A stretch of DNA of 53,100 nt from Planctomycetota bacterium (GTDB taxonomy: Bacteria; Planctomycetota; Phycisphaerae; FEN-1346): NCBI GenBank assembly GCA_030602705.1, contig JAUVZF010000021.1, positions 1-53,100 of the forward strand, given 5' to 3'. The notes beneath the pieces were generated by a model. That model was not told where the DNA came from. It ran no database searches and saw only the letters and a list, made by a program, of their open reading frames with translations. Position numbers and translations under genes: made by a program. Positions 33,533 to 41,733 of the stretch are shown here, piece by piece; position 1 is the stretch's first letter; the number at the start of each line of letters is the position of its first letter.

Positions 33533-33659
33533 CGCGGGCTCCGGGCGATCAAGTGAGGCGCGCGCCCACCCGCGCGGCGGGTACGGAGACACGCCGCGCA
33601 AACACAATGAAGCCAGGGGCGCGCCCCGGCCCTCGAAACGCTCTTGACGCGGCAAGACC

Positions 33660-34349
33660 CTACTCGAAGATGAGCCGCGTGCCGGTGTTGGTGTTGACGG
33701 CGTAAAACGCATAGGCGGTCACTCGCCCGCGGGCCACTTTGACGACGGTGAGGCCGTTCTCGACGACGGGCATGTCGTCCGTTCTGGGCCTCGCCGACGG
33801 GAAGCCTGCCGGACAGAACTCGATGCAAAACTCGTCATGCTCGGGCTTGAGTTTCTCGCCGGCCATGGCCCACTCGCCAACCTTGCCGAGGACCTGCTGC
33901 TCATAGTCCCGCCACCTCACGATGTCCTGTGGGGTGGGTTTCGTTTTGTCGGCCGGCGCCATGCCGCCCACAGTGGGCAGATTATTGGGCAGCCCGTTAC
34001 AGACATAGACCCGCTCGTGAAACGCGACGGGGCGACTGCCGGGGACATCGCGCCAGTCCCACGTGTTATTATCCTCATAGTAATAGTACTCTTGGAGTGC
34101 GAGGGTTGAGCCCTCCAGCATCTTGCCGCCGTTGTCCTCGCACCTGAACATGATGCGGGTGTCGCGCCCGCTGGTCGCCGCGTAGGAGCGTGCGCCGTTG
34201 AGGACGGCCTGTATCCGCGCGAGCGCGGAATCGGGGCCGGTCCGTTCGGCAAAGGTGCGAAACACGCCGAAGGTCACCGCCATCAGGACGAGCATGATAC
34301 TGATGACGGCCAGCATTTCGACCAACGTAAAGGCGTTCCTGCTTCGCAT
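33660..34349 (-). CDS. type II secretion/type IV pilus-like pseudopilin (fourth of the cluster)
   Basis: The protein begins MRSRNA-FTLVEMLAVISIMLVLMAVTFGVF, a short prepilin leader with cleavage after alanine, Phe+1 and Glu+5, then the hydrophobic assembly helix. About 229 residues result from the ATG at 34349. An ATG at 34412 would give 21 more residues and overlap the previous stop by 23 bases; neither start has a good ribosome binding site. The ectodomain includes SALARIQAVLNGARSYAATSGRDTRIMF, similar to the minor pseudopilin GspH group, and ends VTAYAFYAVNTNTGTRLIFE. It probably forms the tip or body of a short periplasmic pseudopilus. It is the last of four pseudopilin genes. Confidence 0.85.
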   Translation of the reverse strand: MRSRNAFTLVEMLAVISIMLVLMAVTFGVFRTFAERTGPDSALARIQAVLNGARSYAATSGRDTRIMFRCEDNGGKMLEGSTLALQEYYYYEDNNTWDWRDVPGSRPVAFHERVYVCNGLPNNLPTVGGMAPADKTKPTPQDIVRWRDYEQQVLGKVGEWAMAGEKLKPEHDEFCIEFCPAGFPSARPRTDDMPVVENGLTVVKVARGRVTAYAFYAVNTNTGTRLIFE

Positions 34350-34389
34350 CGGGGCGCCCCGCTGCTTGCCGCGTGGTTCGTGCGTCCGG

Positions 34390-35223
34390 TCAGTACTTGC
34401 GTCCGGAATCATCAATTTTAAGACTGGTGATGTTCATAGCGCGCAAGTCGTAGTTGGTCAAGTTGTCGGCCTTGCTCTTGTAGGGCCAAATGTCTCCTAT
34501 TTGCATCTCGTTGAAGAAATCCTCCGTGCTCCCTTCGGACATCAGGAGGGGCATGGGCACCAGCCTGGGCGGGTCGATGCTGTGGTCTGTCTGCGGCTGG
34601 AAGTAGTGGATGGGTCGTCCCCATCCGTCCACATAAACGCGACAAGTCCGATACTGGCTGCTCTTCAACCGCACCATCTTGACGTTGCCGGCGCCGCTGG
34701 AGATGTAGGGCCCGTTTCGCTCGCGCATATTGAGGGCGGCATAGAGCATGGCCCCGACCCTGGTTTCCATGCCCGCACCCGGGTTGACGCGCGGCACGGG
34801 GCAGTAATTTGGCTCGGCCTGCGGATCATTCCACCCGGCAACGGCCCCCAGCAGTTCGGCCAGGTCGCCGCTCTCACTCTTGTACCAGGGGAACTTGCCC
34901 CAATCGTCGTAATAGCGCTGGAGCGCCGCGTCGAGGACCGCGAGAATCCGGACGGTGGTATCCCGCGCGGCGCGGTCATGCAGCCCCTGAGCGGCCCCGA
35001 CGATCAGGGCGGTCAGAATGACCAGAATGCCCATGACGGTGACCAGTTCGACGAGCGTGAACGCCCGGGCGCGCCTGCGTTCGCCAAGCGGGGGTGTGAC
35101 TCTTTTCACTGGCAGGCGGCAGGGCAAAAAGGTTCCAGGAACCTTTTCCCTGAAGGGCCCGGAGGGTGCTACGCAGAAAAGGATCCTGGAACCTTTTTGC
35201 CTGCTCACCGCTGCTTCTCCCAT
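34390..35223 (-). CDS. pseudopilin with a repeat-derived N-terminal extension (third of the cluster)
   Basis: The frame runs from ATG 35223 for 277 residues, but the true prepilin signal lies well inside: ERRRARA-FTLVELVTVMGILVILTALIVGA. Residues about 8-43 (SRQKGSRILF, SGPFREKVPGTFLPC, VKRVTPP) are encoded by the palindromic repeat at 35093-35201. A GTG at about 35111 (VKRVTPPLGERRRARA) would give a leader of normal length, but it lies within the repeat too and has no clear ribosome binding site. So a repeat has replaced the original 5' end. The ectodomain has a typical pseudopilin beta region (TCRVYVDGWGRPIHYFQP). It follows the second pseudopilin gene by seven bases. Confidence 0.85.
   Translation of the reverse strand: MGEAAVSRQKGSRILFCVAPSGPFREKVPGTFLPCRLPVKRVTPPLGERRRARAFTLVELVTVMGILVILTALIVGAAQGLHDRAARDTTVRILAVLDAALQRYYDDWGKFPWYKSESGDLAELLGAVAGWNDPQAEPNYCPVPRVNPGAGMETRVGAMLYAALNMRERNGPYISSGAGNVKMVRLKSSQYRTCRVYVDGWGRPIHYFQPQTDHSIDPPRLVPMPLLMSEGSTEDFFNEMQIGDIWPYKSKADNLTNYDLRAMNITSLKIDDSGRKY
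35093..35201. repeat. palindromic repeat element (left arm and core) at the start of a pseudopilin gene
   Basis: Left arm: GGGTGTGACTCTTTTCACT and GGCGGCAG. Core 35123-35201: GGCAAAAAGGTTCCAGGA, inner segment, TCCTGGAACCTTTTTGCC, two palindromes in inverted arrangement around TGAAGGGCCCGGAGGGTGC. The same left arm and core occur at 50152-50261. The right arm with the outward promoter is missing here. Confidence 0.88.
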
Positions 35224-35230
35224 GCGGGTG

Positions 35231-36046
35231 CTACTGGAAATTCGTGACGTCGTCGTAGACGGCCCTGCCGGAGTCGACGTCGCTTTGAACCGCCGCCTTG
35301 AGCAGGTCCGGGTTCGCCGGGTCGAAGTACACGTGCCCGTAGAGGCGGTCGGGGCCGGGGGAAATCAGCAGGTAATCCGGCCTCTGCCATCTGGACGCCC
35401 CGTCTGCGGCCTTGTACATGGCGCTGAGCCGGAAATGGCCCTGGGTGTAAAAGCCCCCACCGTCCTTAAACAGGTCCTCGCCCAACGGGTTGTCCTTTTC
35501 GTCATAGTTGCCGAACAAGCCGCTCACACCGGAACTGCCCCCGGGGTCGAAGCGGTAATACAGGATGAAGCCTCCGCTGCCGTAGGTGGGGAACCCGTCT
35601 CGGACATAGCCCATGGCACCCGATTCCTGCTGGAAATAAGGGCCATAGGCGTTCCTGGCCTTACCGCCGAAAGGCAGCAACCAATCCGTGGCGCCGGTCT
35701 GGTCCGCCGCCCTGACGCCCCAGCCCTTTCCGTCGGGCCCCATCAGGGCCACGGCCATCAACTGGTTACCTTTCCCTTGACCGGTCGGCCCCTCCTCAAG
35801 TCTATCGTCGCCGTCGTTGTTGCTCGGCGGATACACCCCCCAATCGCCCTTGAAGGCCTCCAGGCCCACGGTCAGTGACTGAATGATAGCCTGTGTGCGG
35901 GCGACGCGGGCCGCCCTGACAGCCACGTTGACCGCGGGATACAACAGGCCGATGAGCACGCCGATGATGCTCATGACGACCAGGAGTTCGACGAGCGTAA
36001 ACCCGGCCGATGCGCGGGTTTTGATACTATCGCGGATCCGTTCCAT
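35231..36046 (-). CDS. GspG-like pseudopilin (second of the cluster)
   Basis: The ATG at 36046 has GGAGG eight bases upstream and gives 271 residues; a GTG at 36082 overlapping the previous stop is the alternative. The prepilin signal is RDSIKTRASAG-FTLVELLVVMSIIGVLIGLLYP, with Gly-1, Phe+1 and Glu+5. The helix continues into VRAARVARTQAIIQSLTVGLEAFKGDWGVYPPS. The C-terminus DYLLISPGPDRLYG...VYDDVTNF resembles the calcium-binding loop of major pseudopilin GspG. Long ectodomains of about 240 residues are larger than classical GspG (about 140). Confidence 0.9.
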   Translation of the reverse strand: MERIRDSIKTRASAGFTLVELLVVMSIIGVLIGLLYPAVNVAVRAARVARTQAIIQSLTVGLEAFKGDWGVYPPSNNDGDDRLEEGPTGQGKGNQLMAVALMGPDGKGWGVRAADQTGATDWLLPFGGKARNAYGPYFQQESGAMGYVRDGFPTYGSGGFILYYRFDPGGSSGVSGLFGNYDEKDNPLGEDLFKDGGGFYTQGHFRLSAMYKAADGASRWQRPDYLLISPGPDRLYGHVYFDPANPDLLKAAVQSDVDSGRAVYDDVTNFQ

Positions 36047-36078
36047 TGCCTGAACCTCCATCCGGCCACGTGCGCCGA

Positions 36079-36870
36079 TCACCTCTCGCCGCTCCTCTTC
36101 CAGTTGCCGATATCGTCACAGTAGGCGCCGGCGGCACCCAGGTCCGCCGGCTCCCATTCCCCGGTGTTTTCGTTCCACATGATAGCGCCGTACCGGCCGT
36201 CCCGCCCGGGCGACACCAGGAAGTAATCCTGTCGGCGGTACGGCATCGCGGCAGTAGCGTTTTCGCCCTTGACACACTGGTTGAAATACTTGAGCGTGGC
36301 GTAGTTCTTCTTGGCCGTCGGGTCGGCGCCGCCGTCCAACCAGTCGAAATGTGTTCTGCCGTCCGAATCTTCCCGTCCTGCGAAGTACAAGATGACGCCG
36401 GGCGGGTTGAAGGCGTCGAGGAAGCCGACCACGATGAGCCGGCCTGAGAACGTCCCGTACTCCATGTCGTCTTCGTCCGCCTGGTAATACGGCCCGTAGG
36501 AGCGGCTGGGGCGTGCGTTGCTGAAGGGCATGAGGCCGCCGCCCGCGATTCCCCATCCGCTTCTGCCCGGTCCGAAAAGGTAGTAAGCCAGGTTGGCGGC
36601 GCCTGTCGGCCGCTCGCCGCTGGTCGGGTCCGTCTTGGGTCCCGTGGGGGGAGCGCGCGGCTTGCTGGGGGGATAGGCCTTGAAATCGGACTTGAACGCC
36701 TTGAGGCCCACCTCGAGTTCCTTGATGGTCGAGCGTGTCATGTACTGGCGTGCCATAAGCATGGCACTGGAGATGGTCGGCATCAGGAGCGTGATCAGAA
36801 CGCCGATGATCCCGATGACCACCAGGAGTTCAATCAGCGTAAAGGCTCGTGTGCTTTTCGGTCCGGCCAT
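36079..36870 (-). CDS. GspG-like pseudopilin (first of the cluster)
   Basis: The ATG at 36870 has AAGGAG six bases upstream and gives 263 residues. The prepilin signal is MAGPKSTRA-FTLIELLVVIGIIGVLITLLMPTI. The next helix reads YMTRSTIKELEVGLKAFKSDFKAYPPSKP. The C-terminus carries DYFLVSPGRDGRYG...CDDIGNWK, a good match to the GspG calcium loop (family: S-G-DG--G...DI--W). It would be processed by a prepilin peptidase not encoded here. Together with gspF directly upstream (69 bases) it indicates a type II secretion or type IV pilus-like machine. Confidence 0.92.
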   Translation of the reverse strand: MAGPKSTRAFTLIELLVVIGIIGVLITLLMPTISSAMLMARQYMTRSTIKELEVGLKAFKSDFKAYPPSKPRAPPTGPKTDPTSGERPTGAANLAYYLFGPGRSGWGIAGGGLMPFSNARPSRSYGPYYQADEDDMEYGTFSGRLIVVGFLDAFNPPGVILYFAGREDSDGRTHFDWLDGGADPTAKKNYATLKYFNQCVKGENATAAMPYRRQDYFLVSPGRDGRYGAIMWNENTGEWEPADLGAAGAYCDDIGNWKRSGER

Positions 36871-36939
36871 CGGTGTCTCCTTGCGAGGGCTCCCTCGCAA
36901 GCATCCCGCCCGGCGGGCTGGGCGCGGCGGCGCGGCGCC

Positions 36940-38187
36940 CTAGCCGCCTTTCTGCCCCGCGGACTCAATCAGCGTCACGAGCGGCAGGAACAGCGAGACA
37001 ACTACGAAACCGATCGTGCCGCCCAGGAAGATGATCATGATCGGTTCCATGGCACTGACGAGGCTGCCGACGAGGTGGTCGACCTCCTCGTCGTAGGTAT
37101 CGGCCACTTTGAGGAGCATCTTGTCGAGTTCGCCGGTCTCCTCTCCCACGTCCACCATGTTGACGACGATGGGGTCCACGACTCCGCTGGCTCGCAGCGG
37201 CCCCGCGATGCTCTCGCCCTCGCGGATGGAGTCGTGAACGTGGCCCAGCGCCTTGGCGACGACCGCGTTGCCGACCGTTTCGCGGGTGATGTTGAGGGCC
37301 TCGAGGATCGGCACGCCGGCGGCGATCAGGGTGCCGAGGGTGCGGGCAAACCTGGCGATCGCCTGGCGGTTCACAATGCTGCCGACGACGGGCAACTGCA
37401 TCTTCACCCAGTCGATCGCGTACCGGCCGAACACGCTGGACCGTACCGCCTTCATCACCAACCAGATGGCCAGGGGGATCAACGGGATAAGGTACCAGTA
37501 CTGGCCGACCATCGTGGACACGTCAATCAGTATGACGGTCGGGGCCGGCATGTGGGGGATATTGAACTTGGCGAAGATGTCTCTGAACTTCGGGACGATG
37601 TAGAGCATGATGAACGTGAGGATAATGGCCGTCACGGTGATAACCATCACGGGGTACACCATGGCGCCGACGATGCGGCGCCGGAGTGCCATGGCCTTCT
37701 CCATGAAATCGGCGAGTTTCCGGAGAATCTGGTCGAGCACGCCGCCCGCTTCCCCGGCACGCACCGTATGAACGTACAGTCTGTCGAAGGCCTTGGGATG
37801 CTTCTCCATGGCCTCCGAGAGGGTCGAGCCGGCCTCGACGTCTTCGACGATGTCCTGGAGGGCGTTGCGCAGGACACCGGGCTTCGTCTGGCCTTCCAGG
37901 ATGCGGAGGCTTCGCAGGATCGGCAGGCCCGCGTCCTGGAGGGTGGACATCTGCCGGGTGAACTGGGTGAGTTGCTTGCTTCCGACCTTGCCGAAGGTAA
38001 AGGTCTTACCCTTTTTTCTCCGGACGCCGGCAGCGACCGTGGCGCGCCTGCCTTTGACGCGAACCTGCGTCGGAAAATGTCCGAGGGCGCGGATCTTGGT
38101 GACGGCTTCCTCCTGGCTGGCGGCCTCGACCTCCGCACGGACCTCCTGGCCCCGTGCGTCCATCGCCTCATACTGGAACACCGCCAT
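36940..38187 (-). CDS. gspF: type II secretion/type IV pilus inner-membrane platform protein (GspF/PilC)
   Basis: The ATG at 38187 follows AAGGAGG by seven bases and gives 415 residues. Two GspF repeats are present, each with a cytoplasmic helical bundle and membrane helices: LTQFTRQMSTLQDAGLPILRSL...YPVMVITVTAIILTFIMLYIVPKF, and RFARTLGTLIAAGVPILEALNITRETVGN...VSAMEPIMIIFLGGTIGFVVVSLFLPLV. The protein couples the assembly ATPase to pilin polymerisation in the inner membrane. The gspE-like ATPase gene is 28 bases upstream and the first pseudopilin gene 69 bases downstream, so they form an operon. Confidence 0.95.
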   Translation of the reverse strand: MAVFQYEAMDARGQEVRAEVEAASQEEAVTKIRALGHFPTQVRVKGRRATVAAGVRRKKGKTFTFGKVGSKQLTQFTRQMSTLQDAGLPILRSLRILEGQTKPGVLRNALQDIVEDVEAGSTLSEAMEKHPKAFDRLYVHTVRAGEAGGVLDQILRKLADFMEKAMALRRRIVGAMVYPVMVITVTAIILTFIMLYIVPKFRDIFAKFNIPHMPAPTVILIDVSTMVGQYWYLIPLIPLAIWLVMKAVRSSVFGRYAIDWVKMQLPVVGSIVNRQAIARFARTLGTLIAAGVPILEALNITRETVGNAVVAKALGHVHDSIREGESIAGPLRASGVVDPIVVNMVDVGEETGELDKMLLKVADTYDEEVDHLVGSLVSAMEPIMIIFLGGTIGFVVVSLFLPLVTLIESAGQKGG

Positions 38188-38215
38188 GAGCAAACCTCCT
38201 TCCGCGCGGCGTCCG

Positions 38216-40063
38216 TCACCCTTCGGTCACGGTCGCCATGATGACCTCTTCGATCGTGGTAACGCCGTCATAAACGGCCATGAGGCCGCTGTCGCGAAGT
38301 GTCCTCATGCCCCTCTTCTTCGCCTCTTCGCGAATCACGTTCGTTGAGGAGCCCTGCATAACCAGATCGCGCAGGGAGTTGTCGATGTGCATGATCTCAA
38401 AGACGCCTGTCCGGCCTTTGTATCCGGTATTGTTGCAGGCCTCGCAGCCCCTGCCGAAGTAAAACGTGCGGCCGCGCACGTCTTCGGGTCTCAGGTCAAG
38501 TTCCCCGAGCATTTCCTCGGTGGGTTCGAACTCGGCCCGGCAGTTGGTGCAGATCTTCCGGACGAGCCGCTGCGCCACGATCGCCTCGAGCGTCGCCGTC
38601 ACCAGGTACGGCTCCAGCCCCAGGTCCAGAAGCCGCGTGATCGCGGTCGGCGCATCGTTGGTGTGGAGGGTCGAGAACACAAGGTGCCCGGTGAGCGATG
38701 AGTGGATGGCGATCCGGGCGGTTTCCAGGTCGCGGATCTCGCCGACGAGGATCACGTCGGGGTCCTGGCGCAGGATGTGTCTGAGGCATCGGGCAAACGT
38801 CAGGCCGATGTCCGGATTGATCTGAACCTGGATCAGGCCGTCGATGTCGTACTCGACGGGGTCCTCCGTGGTGATGATCTTCGTCTCGATCCGGTTGATG
38901 GCCGACAGGGCCGAATACAGCGTCGTCGTCTTGCCGCAGCCCGTCGGCCCCGTCACGATGACGATGCCGTTGGCAAGCCCGAGCAGGTCGCTTATAACCA
39001 CCTGTTCTTCATCACGAAGCCCCACTTTGCCGATGTCGAGTTCGACCTGGCTCCGGTCCAGCACCCGCATGACGACGCTCTCGCCGAACATGGTCGGCAG
39101 AACGCTGACGCGCAGGTCCACCGGCTTGCCGCCCACGGTCAGTTCGATGCGTCCGTCCTGAGGCACGCGGCGTTCGGCAATGTCGAGGTTGGCCATGACC
39201 TTGATACGGCTGGCCACGGCCAGGGCGATGTGCCGCGGGGGCGGGACCATCTCATAGAGGATGCCGTCAATGCGGTAGCGCATCTTGAACTCGTCCTCGA
39301 ACGGCTCGAAGTGGATGTCGGAGGCGTTGTCGCGGATGGCCTGAAGCAGAACCAGGTTCAGCAGTTTCTTGACCGGCTGGCTCTCGCTCATCGTCCGGAT
39401 GTCTTCCAGGTCGATCGACTCCTCGTGGTCGGCGATCCACTCGGCGGTCGAGTCCAACTCGCTGATGACCGCCTCCACGGACTCGGCGTGAGCGTAGTAC
39501 TTGTCGAGGGCCCGGATGACGTCGGCCGGATCGCTGACGGCGGCCCGGATATCATGGCCCAGGAGCATGTGGAGTTCGTCGAGCGCGCGGAAGTTGTTCG
39601 GGTCGGCCATGGCCACGGTCAGGACGCCGGCGTCGAACTCGACCGGGACAACGCTGTAACTGCGTGCCGTCATCCCATCCATCTGCTCGATGACCTCTGG
39701 CGGGATCTCCATTTCACCCAGATGCACCCGCCGCATCCCCGCCTGGATGGCCAGCGCCGCCGAGATATCGTCCTTCTCGCAGTATCCGAGGTCCACCAGG
39801 ACCGCTCCGATGGCCCCGCCCTTGCGTTTCTTGATCTGAAGCGCCTCTTGGAGTTGCTTGCGGGTAACCTTTTCCATTTCCAGAAGCACCCGGCCCAGGC
39901 GTTTCTGGGTTGGCACGATCATGGTCTTCGGCCGGGACTTTCTTTTCGGCTTCGCCGCCTTGGGCGTCTCCGGCGCCTCGGGGGCCTGCGGCGTTGCCGG
40001 CGCCCCGGTCGGGGCCGACTTAGACGTTCGCGATGTTTCTTCCCGGCTCTCTGCGCGGCTCAC
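38216..40063 (-). CDS. gspE: GspE/PilB-type assembly ATPase (second copy)
   Basis: The start is GTG at 40063 with GGAGAGGG upstream; 615 residues. After a disordered Ala/Pro/Lys-rich 50-residue head comes the GspE N-terminal domain (KRLGRVLLEMEKVTRKQLQEAL...SDPADVIRALDKYY). The ATPase follows: SDIHFEPFEDEFKMRYRIDG, Walker A GPTGCGKTTTLYSAL near 369, the Asp box EDPVEYDIDGLIQVQ, Walker B DPDVILVGEIRDLETA and the His box HLVFSTLHTNDA. A zinc site CTNC...CEAC lies near the end. It powers pseudopilus assembly with the adjacent gspF. The acid-rich second half of the N-domain is specific to this copy. It is a paralogue of the ATPase at 41730-43439. Confidence 0.94.
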   Translation of the reverse strand: MSRAESREETSRTSKSAPTGAPATPQAPEAPETPKAAKPKRKSRPKTMIVPTQKRLGRVLLEMEKVTRKQLQEALQIKKRKGGAIGAVLVDLGYCEKDDISAALAIQAGMRRVHLGEMEIPPEVIEQMDGMTARSYSVVPVEFDAGVLTVAMADPNNFRALDELHMLLGHDIRAAVSDPADVIRALDKYYAHAESVEAVISELDSTAEWIADHEESIDLEDIRTMSESQPVKKLLNLVLLQAIRDNASDIHFEPFEDEFKMRYRIDGILYEMVPPPRHIALAVASRIKVMANLDIAERRVPQDGRIELTVGGKPVDLRVSVLPTMFGESVVMRVLDRSQVELDIGKVGLRDEEQVVISDLLGLANGIVIVTGPTGCGKTTTLYSALSAINRIETKIITTEDPVEYDIDGLIQVQINPDIGLTFARCLRHILRQDPDVILVGEIRDLETARIAIHSSLTGHLVFSTLHTNDAPTAITRLLDLGLEPYLVTATLEAIVAQRLVRKICTNCRAEFEPTEEMLGELDLRPEDVRGRTFYFGRGCEACNNTGYKGRTGVFEIMHIDNSLRDLVMQGSSTNVIREEAKKRGMRTLRDSGLMAVYDGVTTIEEVIMATVTEG

Positions 40064-40098
40064 AGGCTACCCTCTCCGTTTGCGTGACGGCTGCCGGG

Positions 40099-41244
40099 TC
40101 ACCGGGCAACCGTTTTCTGGAACTTGTTGAGGTCCGACACGTCCAGCGGCCCGCCGACGCTCTTGAGGTCCTTGCGGCCTTCAGCGGTTGCCGTGAGTTT
40201 CTGTTCGAGTTCCTCGCGGCGCTGGGCCCGCTCAAGCATCTCGCCCACCGCGATGATCTTGCGAGAGTAAAGGTCCCACAGCGAATCGTCCAACAACTGC
40301 ATTCCCCACTTGCCGCCCATCTGAATAAGAGACTCCAGGCGGTAAGGTTCGTTCTTGCGGATGAGGTTCTGGGCCGCCGGAGTGATCATCATGAACTCGT
40401 ACGCGGCGATGCGGCCGGGCATGTCGATCCGCGGGACGAGCATCTGTGAGACCACCGCCATGAGGCAACTCGCCAACTGGACGCGCATCATCTCCTTCTG
40501 CCCGACCGGGAACGCATCGACGATACGGTTGACCGTACCGGCGACGCCGGTGGTGTGGAGGGTCGAGAAGACGAGGTGGCCGGTCTCGGCGGCGCGGATG
40601 GCGGCCTCCATCGTGTCGAGGTCGCGCATCTCGCCCACCAGGATGACGTCCGGGTCGGCCCGCAGCCCGCGCTGCACCGCCTCGCTGAAGGTGTTCACGT
40701 CGGTGCCGACCTCGCGCTGGTTGATGATCGACTCCTTGTGCTCGTGATAGTATTCGATCGGCTCCTCGATCGTGATGATGTGCCGGTCGAAGTTCTCGTT
40801 GATGTAGTTGATCATCGAGGCCAGGGTCGTCGTCTTGCCGGAGCCCGTCGGCCCGGTCACCAGGAAAAGCCCCCGCGTGCGCCCCAGGAGCGACTCGACG
40901 GTAGTGGGCAGGCCGATCTCGCTCAGCGACATCAAACGCGACGGAATCAGCCGCAACGACAGGCTGACGTGCCCACGCTGCTTGAACACCGCCACGCGGA
41001 ACCGGGCCTTGTCCTGGAAACTGAAGCCGAAGTCGGCCGAGCCCACATCCTCCAGTTCCTGCTGATGGCGGTCCGGCGTGATGCTTCGCATCAGACCGGC
41101 CGTGTCTTCGGGCGTCAGCACCTCGGTTTCCAGGGGCTTGAGATGGCCGTGCAGGCGGACCACGGGAGGGCGGCCAACGTGCAGATGCAGATCCGACCCG
41201 TTCTTGGCAACCACGAACTGGAGGAGTTTGTCAATCTGGATCAT
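40099..41244 (-). CDS. pilT: twitching motility/pilus retraction ATPase PilT
   Basis: This 381-residue protein has the PilT architecture: the short N-terminal PAS-like domain (MIQIDKLLQFVVAKNGSDLHLHVGRPPVVRLHG), then Walker A GPTGSGKTTTLASMINYIN near 129-147. IITIEEPIEYYHEHKESIINQREVG, Walker B DPDVILVGEMRDLDTM and HLVFSTLHTTGVAGTVNRIVDAFP complete the motor. No zinc cysteines are present, unlike the GspE types, which supports PilT. It hydrolyses ATP to pull pilus subunits back into the membrane, giving twitching or DNA uptake. A promoter candidate lies about 120 bases upstream. The gspE gene follows after 35 bases, so retraction and assembly motors are co-transcribed. Confidence 0.94.
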   Translation of the reverse strand: MIQIDKLLQFVVAKNGSDLHLHVGRPPVVRLHGHLKPLETEVLTPEDTAGLMRSITPDRHQQELEDVGSADFGFSFQDKARFRVAVFKQRGHVSLSLRLIPSRLMSLSEIGLPTTVESLLGRTRGLFLVTGPTGSGKTTTLASMINYINENFDRHIITIEEPIEYYHEHKESIINQREVGTDVNTFSEAVQRGLRADPDVILVGEMRDLDTMEAAIRAAETGHLVFSTLHTTGVAGTVNRIVDAFPVGQKEMMRVQLASCLMAVVSQMLVPRIDMPGRIAAYEFMMITPAAQNLIRKNEPYRLESLIQMGGKWGMQLLDDSLWDLYSRKIIAVGEMLERAQRREELEQKLTATAEGRKDLKSVGGPLDVSDLNKFQKTVAR

Positions 41245-41365
41245 CGTCCGCCCTCGAGAGCCCGCGTTCTCGGCCCAAAATCGGCGGGGTCGGGGCCGCC
41301 CCTGTCCCCTTCCATCGGAATCCGGATCGCCACGGACGCCGTAAACCCTTGCTACCGCCTACTTT

Positions 41366-41395
41366 ATTGTACCAGCGCCAGGGGTTGGCAGACAA
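41366..41395 (-). promoter_or_regulatory. sigma-70-like promoter for pilT and the downstream pseudopilin genes
   Basis: Minus strand: TTGTCT, 18-base spacer, TACAAT (5 of 6). Predicted start near 41359, leader about 115 bases to the pilT ATG. Confidence 0.45.
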
Positions 41396-41616
41396 CCCGC
41401 CGGCCTCATAATACGCCTTCCGAGGCCATTGCCCAGCCCTTCTCCCCTGGCAGGCCGCTAAAAGAGTCGCGAAGACACGATGTTATGCCCGCTCTGCGGT
41501 TCTAGTATCGGCGTTTTCGGTGCCGAAAAGGACGTTTTATATCCGGTCCATACGGAGGCGTATCGCCCAAGATCCGTTTTCGGCGCCCTCGAAACCCTTT
41601 GTTGGCGGCCTGCTCG

Positions 41617-41733
41617 TATTACAACAACGCTACAAGGGCATTTTGCGCGGTCCGTACGGACCGCGCCGAAAACGGCGATTTCACCCATGCGCGGCCCGTA
41701 CGGGCCGCGCACGAAGTAGCGTTGTAGTACTAG
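41617..41733. repeat. inverted pair of CCGTACGG palindrome units beyond the pilB gene
   Basis: On the plus strand ACAACGCTAC (41631-41640) leads to the palindrome GCGCGG-TCCGTACGGA-CCGCGC (41645-41666). On the minus strand GTCTAGTACTACAACGCTAC (41714-41733) leads to GCGCGG-CCCGTACGGG-CCGCGC (41689-41710). The two units face each other. The outer 20-mer also occurs, with two changes, at 122-141, again just downstream of a minus-strand gene's stop. Together with the promoter at 41366 this is what the 485-base gap between pilB and pilT holds; small reading frames inside it look spurious. Confidence 0.75.

Noticed and set aside
41458-41719. Two small open frames (79 and 84 codons) on opposite strands between pilB and pilT
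   Set aside because: They lie across the inverted palindrome units, mirror each other, and have no convincing ribosome binding site or family.
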